64,000 nucleotides of DNA. It comes from Cohnella cholangitidis. Lineage in GTDB: Bacteria > Bacillota > Bacilli > Paenibacillales > Paenibacillaceae. The position numbers were made by a program, and so were the translations under genes. This document shows positions 62,148 through 64,000 of the stretch, piece by piece (the first letter of the stretch is position 1; each line of letters opens with the position of its first letter). The notes below the pieces were generated by a model. The model worked only from the letters and a program-made list of their open reading frames with translations. It searched no databases and was not told where the DNA came from. Where the stretch lies: NCBI RefSeq assembly GCF_014107495.1, contig NZ_CP041969.1, positions 6,125,501-6,189,500 of the forward strand, in the 5' to 3' direction.

Positions 62148-63126
62148 TAAGATCGTTCCGGTTTATGTCCTAACCGGATTTCTTGGGAGCGGCAAAACGA
62201 CATTACTGAATCGCTTACTCGAAGATGCCAAAGATCGGGGATGGAAACCGGCCATTCTACTGAACGAGGTCGGAGACGTCAACGTGGAAGGCCAATTGAT
62301 CGAGAAGGACATCCCGATGGCCGAATTGCTGGGAGGCTGCATCTGCTGCACCAGTCGCGGAGATCTCGGATTAGAGCTCGTACAGTTAGTTCAGGACAAC
62401 GATCCTGACGTCATCTGGATCGAATCGACGGGCATCGCGCAACCTCTTGAGATTATGGAAGGCGTGACGGAAGCTTCCTTGTACGCCAAATTAGAGCTGA
62501 AGAACGTCGTGACGGTCGTGGACAGCCGGCATTTGCTAGACAAGCTGCGGATCGGTTCGGGTAAAACCTTCAAGCTCATGAAGGAACAAATCCGAGCCGG
62601 GAATATCATCGTGCTGAATAAGAGCGATCTGGTGCAAGCCGACGATCTGACGGAGCTTCAAAGTGCTCTTAAGGATTGGAATCCCAATGCCCTAATCGTG
62701 ACTGCTACGAGAAGCGAGATCGATCCTTCCCTTATATATGAGCGTCTGGTATCAATTGAATCGACTACGGCAGAACATGTTCATGATCACAATTGCAGTC
62801 ATGGGAGTTGCGAACATGGACATCATGATCACGAGACGCTCCACGATCACGTGAACGCAGTCACTTATTATTTCAAAGGGAGCGTAGATAGCGTTCAATT
62901 CGAGTCTTTCTTACAGAAGCTCCCCGACGATATTTATCGCGCGAAAGGCATCGTCTCGTTTTCGGACGCCGCCAGCTTGTTTTTGTTCCAATATGCATAC
63001 CGGGAATCTGATTTTATTCGTATAACGCCGCAGAAGCCCGTGAATAACGTCGCCGTATTTATCGGGGAAGGGTTCTCTCGATCCGAACTTATCTCGCAAT
63101 TAGAGCTGCTTGACAATCAGGCTTAG
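62140..63126 (+). CDS. COG0523 (CobW/YciC-like) GTPase, metal chaperone
   Basis: G3E-family GTPase. Motifs are GFLGSGKTT (P-loop), the metal-binding C67-I-C-C70 in GGCICCTSRGD, ESTGIAQP, and NKSD for guanine. A histidine-rich linker of about 25 residues near 205-232 (AEHVHDHNCSHGSC, then EHGHHDHETLHDH) precedes the CobW_C domain. Members deliver Zn2+, Co2+ or other ions to client proteins. I found no obvious Zur box upstream; it overlaps the aldo/keto reductase gene, so it shares its transcript. Confidence 0.93.
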   Translation: MINKIVPVYVLTGFLGSGKTTLLNRLLEDAKDRGWKPAILLNEVGDVNVEGQLIEKDIPMAELLGGCICCTSRGDLGLELVQLVQDNDPDVIWIESTGIAQPLEIMEGVTEASLYAKLELKNVVTVVDSRHLLDKLRIGSGKTFKLMKEQIRAGNIIVLNKSDLVQADDLTELQSALKDWNPNALIVTATRSEIDPSLIYERLVSIESTTAEHVHDHNCSHGSCEHGHHDHETLHDHVNAVTYYFKGSVDSVQFESFLQKLPDDIYRAKGIVSFSDAASLFLFQYAYRESDFIRITPQKPVNNVAVFIGEGFSRSELISQLELLDNQA

Positions 63127-64000
63127 TAGGGAGCCATTTTACGTTTGAGCTTATACATGCCCGATTGGTCGATCCTTACGGAAACTTTTATTTCGCCAAG
63201 GTTGATCGGTTTCAGGGGAATAGTGCCTCCAGAGGTAAGCTTGTTCCATTGTTTGAATCGTTTGCGGTAAAGTACGTGCTCCAAGTCTAAGAGATCGGCA
63301 CCGTTGTTCTGCCCGGATTGATGCGTTGCTTTAATCTGTTCGGCGATCTGTTGATCGGCCAATTGTTCATATTCCTTTTTGGACTTAAGTTTCCACATCT
63401 CGATAATCGCGGCGGCTACGCGGACTTCGATGTTGAATACGGGCTCTCCTCCCGCGTCCGTCACGCGGATCTTTGACTTGGGTTTCTCTAATTTGAGTTC
63501 GGCGTATACTTCGTTACCCTGCCGGATAATAATCCGGGAGCCGAGAGCTTTATCTACAAGCCATCTTATGCCCAGCGTATTCTTATAGGAGATCCAATGT
63601 TTATAGGCAAGATTGTGCATCGCGAAGATCCCATCGATCTCCAGCTTCGGATCAGGTTTATTATCGCGATCCCAAGTATGCTCGGAAACGCTCAGGGAAG
63701 GAAGCAGCACCGTTTGACCCGGTTCTCTTAATTCGCGGATAAAACGGGAAAGTCTCATGGGGGCAATTAGAGGACGCTGATTGTAATTCGTCTCCGGAGA
63801 GTACAGAATGGAATTGATAGGCGATAGATTAAAAAAGGGCTTTGTCGTAAACAGTTCTTTTATCTCTTTCTTCGTTCCGTAAACCCACGGTGTATATCGG
63901 ATTTCCGGATAACGGATCAAGGAGTCGAATACTCCTAGCAAGTCTCCGTATTTGAGCAAGTTCTCCGAGAGCACGATGGAATTCAAGTGGCCCCAAAATA
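63123..64000 (-). CDS. Germinant receptor subunit C, Ger(x)C (5' end outside the window)
   Basis: C-terminal three quarters of a GerC-type lipoprotein; the frame stays open to the window edge (FWGHLNSIVLSENLL), so its start and lipobox lie beyond 64000. Conserved features are the YPEIRYTPWVYG segment and the C-terminal domain with LIDRTY-like LDLEHVLYRKRFKQW. It ends with a 4-bp overlap with the convergent COG0523 gene. It differs in sequence from the gerC at 30076-31230, so the organism has at least two receptors. Confidence 0.92.
   Translation of the reverse strand, partial: FWGHLNSIVLSENLLKYGDLLGVFDSLIRYPEIRYTPWVYGTKKEIKELFTTKPFFNLSPINSILYSPETNYNQRPLIAPMRLSRFIRELREPGQTVLLPSLSVSEHTWDRDNKPDPKLEIDGIFAMHNLAYKHWISYKNTLGIRWLVDKALGSRIIIRQGNEVYAELKLEKPKSKIRVTDAGGEPVFNIEVRVAAAIIEMWKLKSKKEYEQLADQQIAEQIKATHQSGQNNGADLLDLEHVLYRKRFKQWNKLTSGGTIPLKPINLGEIKVSVRIDQSGMYKLKRKMAPY

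Overview
The window reads as chromosome of an endospore-forming member of the Paenibacillaceae (Paenibacillus/Cohnella-like). Supporting signs: the hflX-ynbB-glnR-glnA order; a lexA gene diverging from a yneA-type LysM gene with ynzC nearby; a small acid-soluble spore protein (tlp) behind a sigma-G type promoter; one complete germinant receptor operon and part of another; Firmicute-type LexA boxes; strong GGAGG ribosome binding sites with frequent GTG/TTG starts; and roughly half G+C. No rRNA, tRNA, CRISPR, insertion sequence or prophage was seen. It looks like core chromosome with a few accessory genes.

Layout. 1-4416: hflX (5' end off the window), ynbB, glnR, glnA. 4417-4930: a gene-free stretch with a terminator, an 8-bp tandem repeat and four regularly spaced palindromes. 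4931-8700: lexA, yneA-like gene, ynzC, membrane protein, HAD hydrolase, DUF2892 protein, mtnD. 8840-13758: metH, tlp, a YfhP/YdjM-like membrane protein. 14060-22668: a closely packed plus-strand run of mrfA, mrfB, a HAD phosphatase, an Fpg/Nei glycosylase, endonuclease IV, a cREC receiver-like protein, a thioredoxin, an ABC ATPase and an FtsJ/RlmM-like methyltransferase; this is a nucleic-acid repair and maintenance operon. 22770-27791: a Ser/Thr kinase fused to a degenerate MinD-like domain, chrA, and a two-component system whose kinase gene is split. 27903-37891: NlpC/P60 hydrolase, two GNAT-type genes, a gerB-gerA-gerC operon, PhnP-like hydrolase, thiN, TRIC channel, tyrosine phosphatase, esterase. 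38137-43066: pdhABCD. 43216-48414: thioesterase, thyA, dfrA, a frameshifted gltD, and a membrane protein with a C-terminal lysozyme-like region. 48477-52901: HAD hydrolase, small genes, an ABC ATPase facing a LexA-box-controlled small gene, MOSC protein, ChbG/HpnK deacetylase. 53029-56733: a two-gene 2-oxoacid:ferredoxin oxidoreductase with fused subunits. 56876-64000: serine hydrolase, unknowns, a TPR protein, aldo/keto reductase, a COG0523 metal-chaperone GTPase and a partial gerC.

How parts work together. glnR-glnA and gltD belong to nitrogen assimilation. metH, thyA and dfrA share the folate pool. pdhABCD and the ferredoxin-linked oxidoreductase are two routes for oxidising 2-oxoacids. 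LexA-type boxes occur at lexA/yneA, upstream of a small unknown gene paired divergently with an ABC ATPase, and in degenerate form at the mrfAB promoter, so an SOS/repair theme runs through the window.

Caution. Five genes (glnR 3' end, HAD phosphatase 3' end, kinase 5' end, histidine kinase, gltD) each look as if exactly one base were missing. The same sign every time suggests base-call or assembly deletions rather than five independent mutations.
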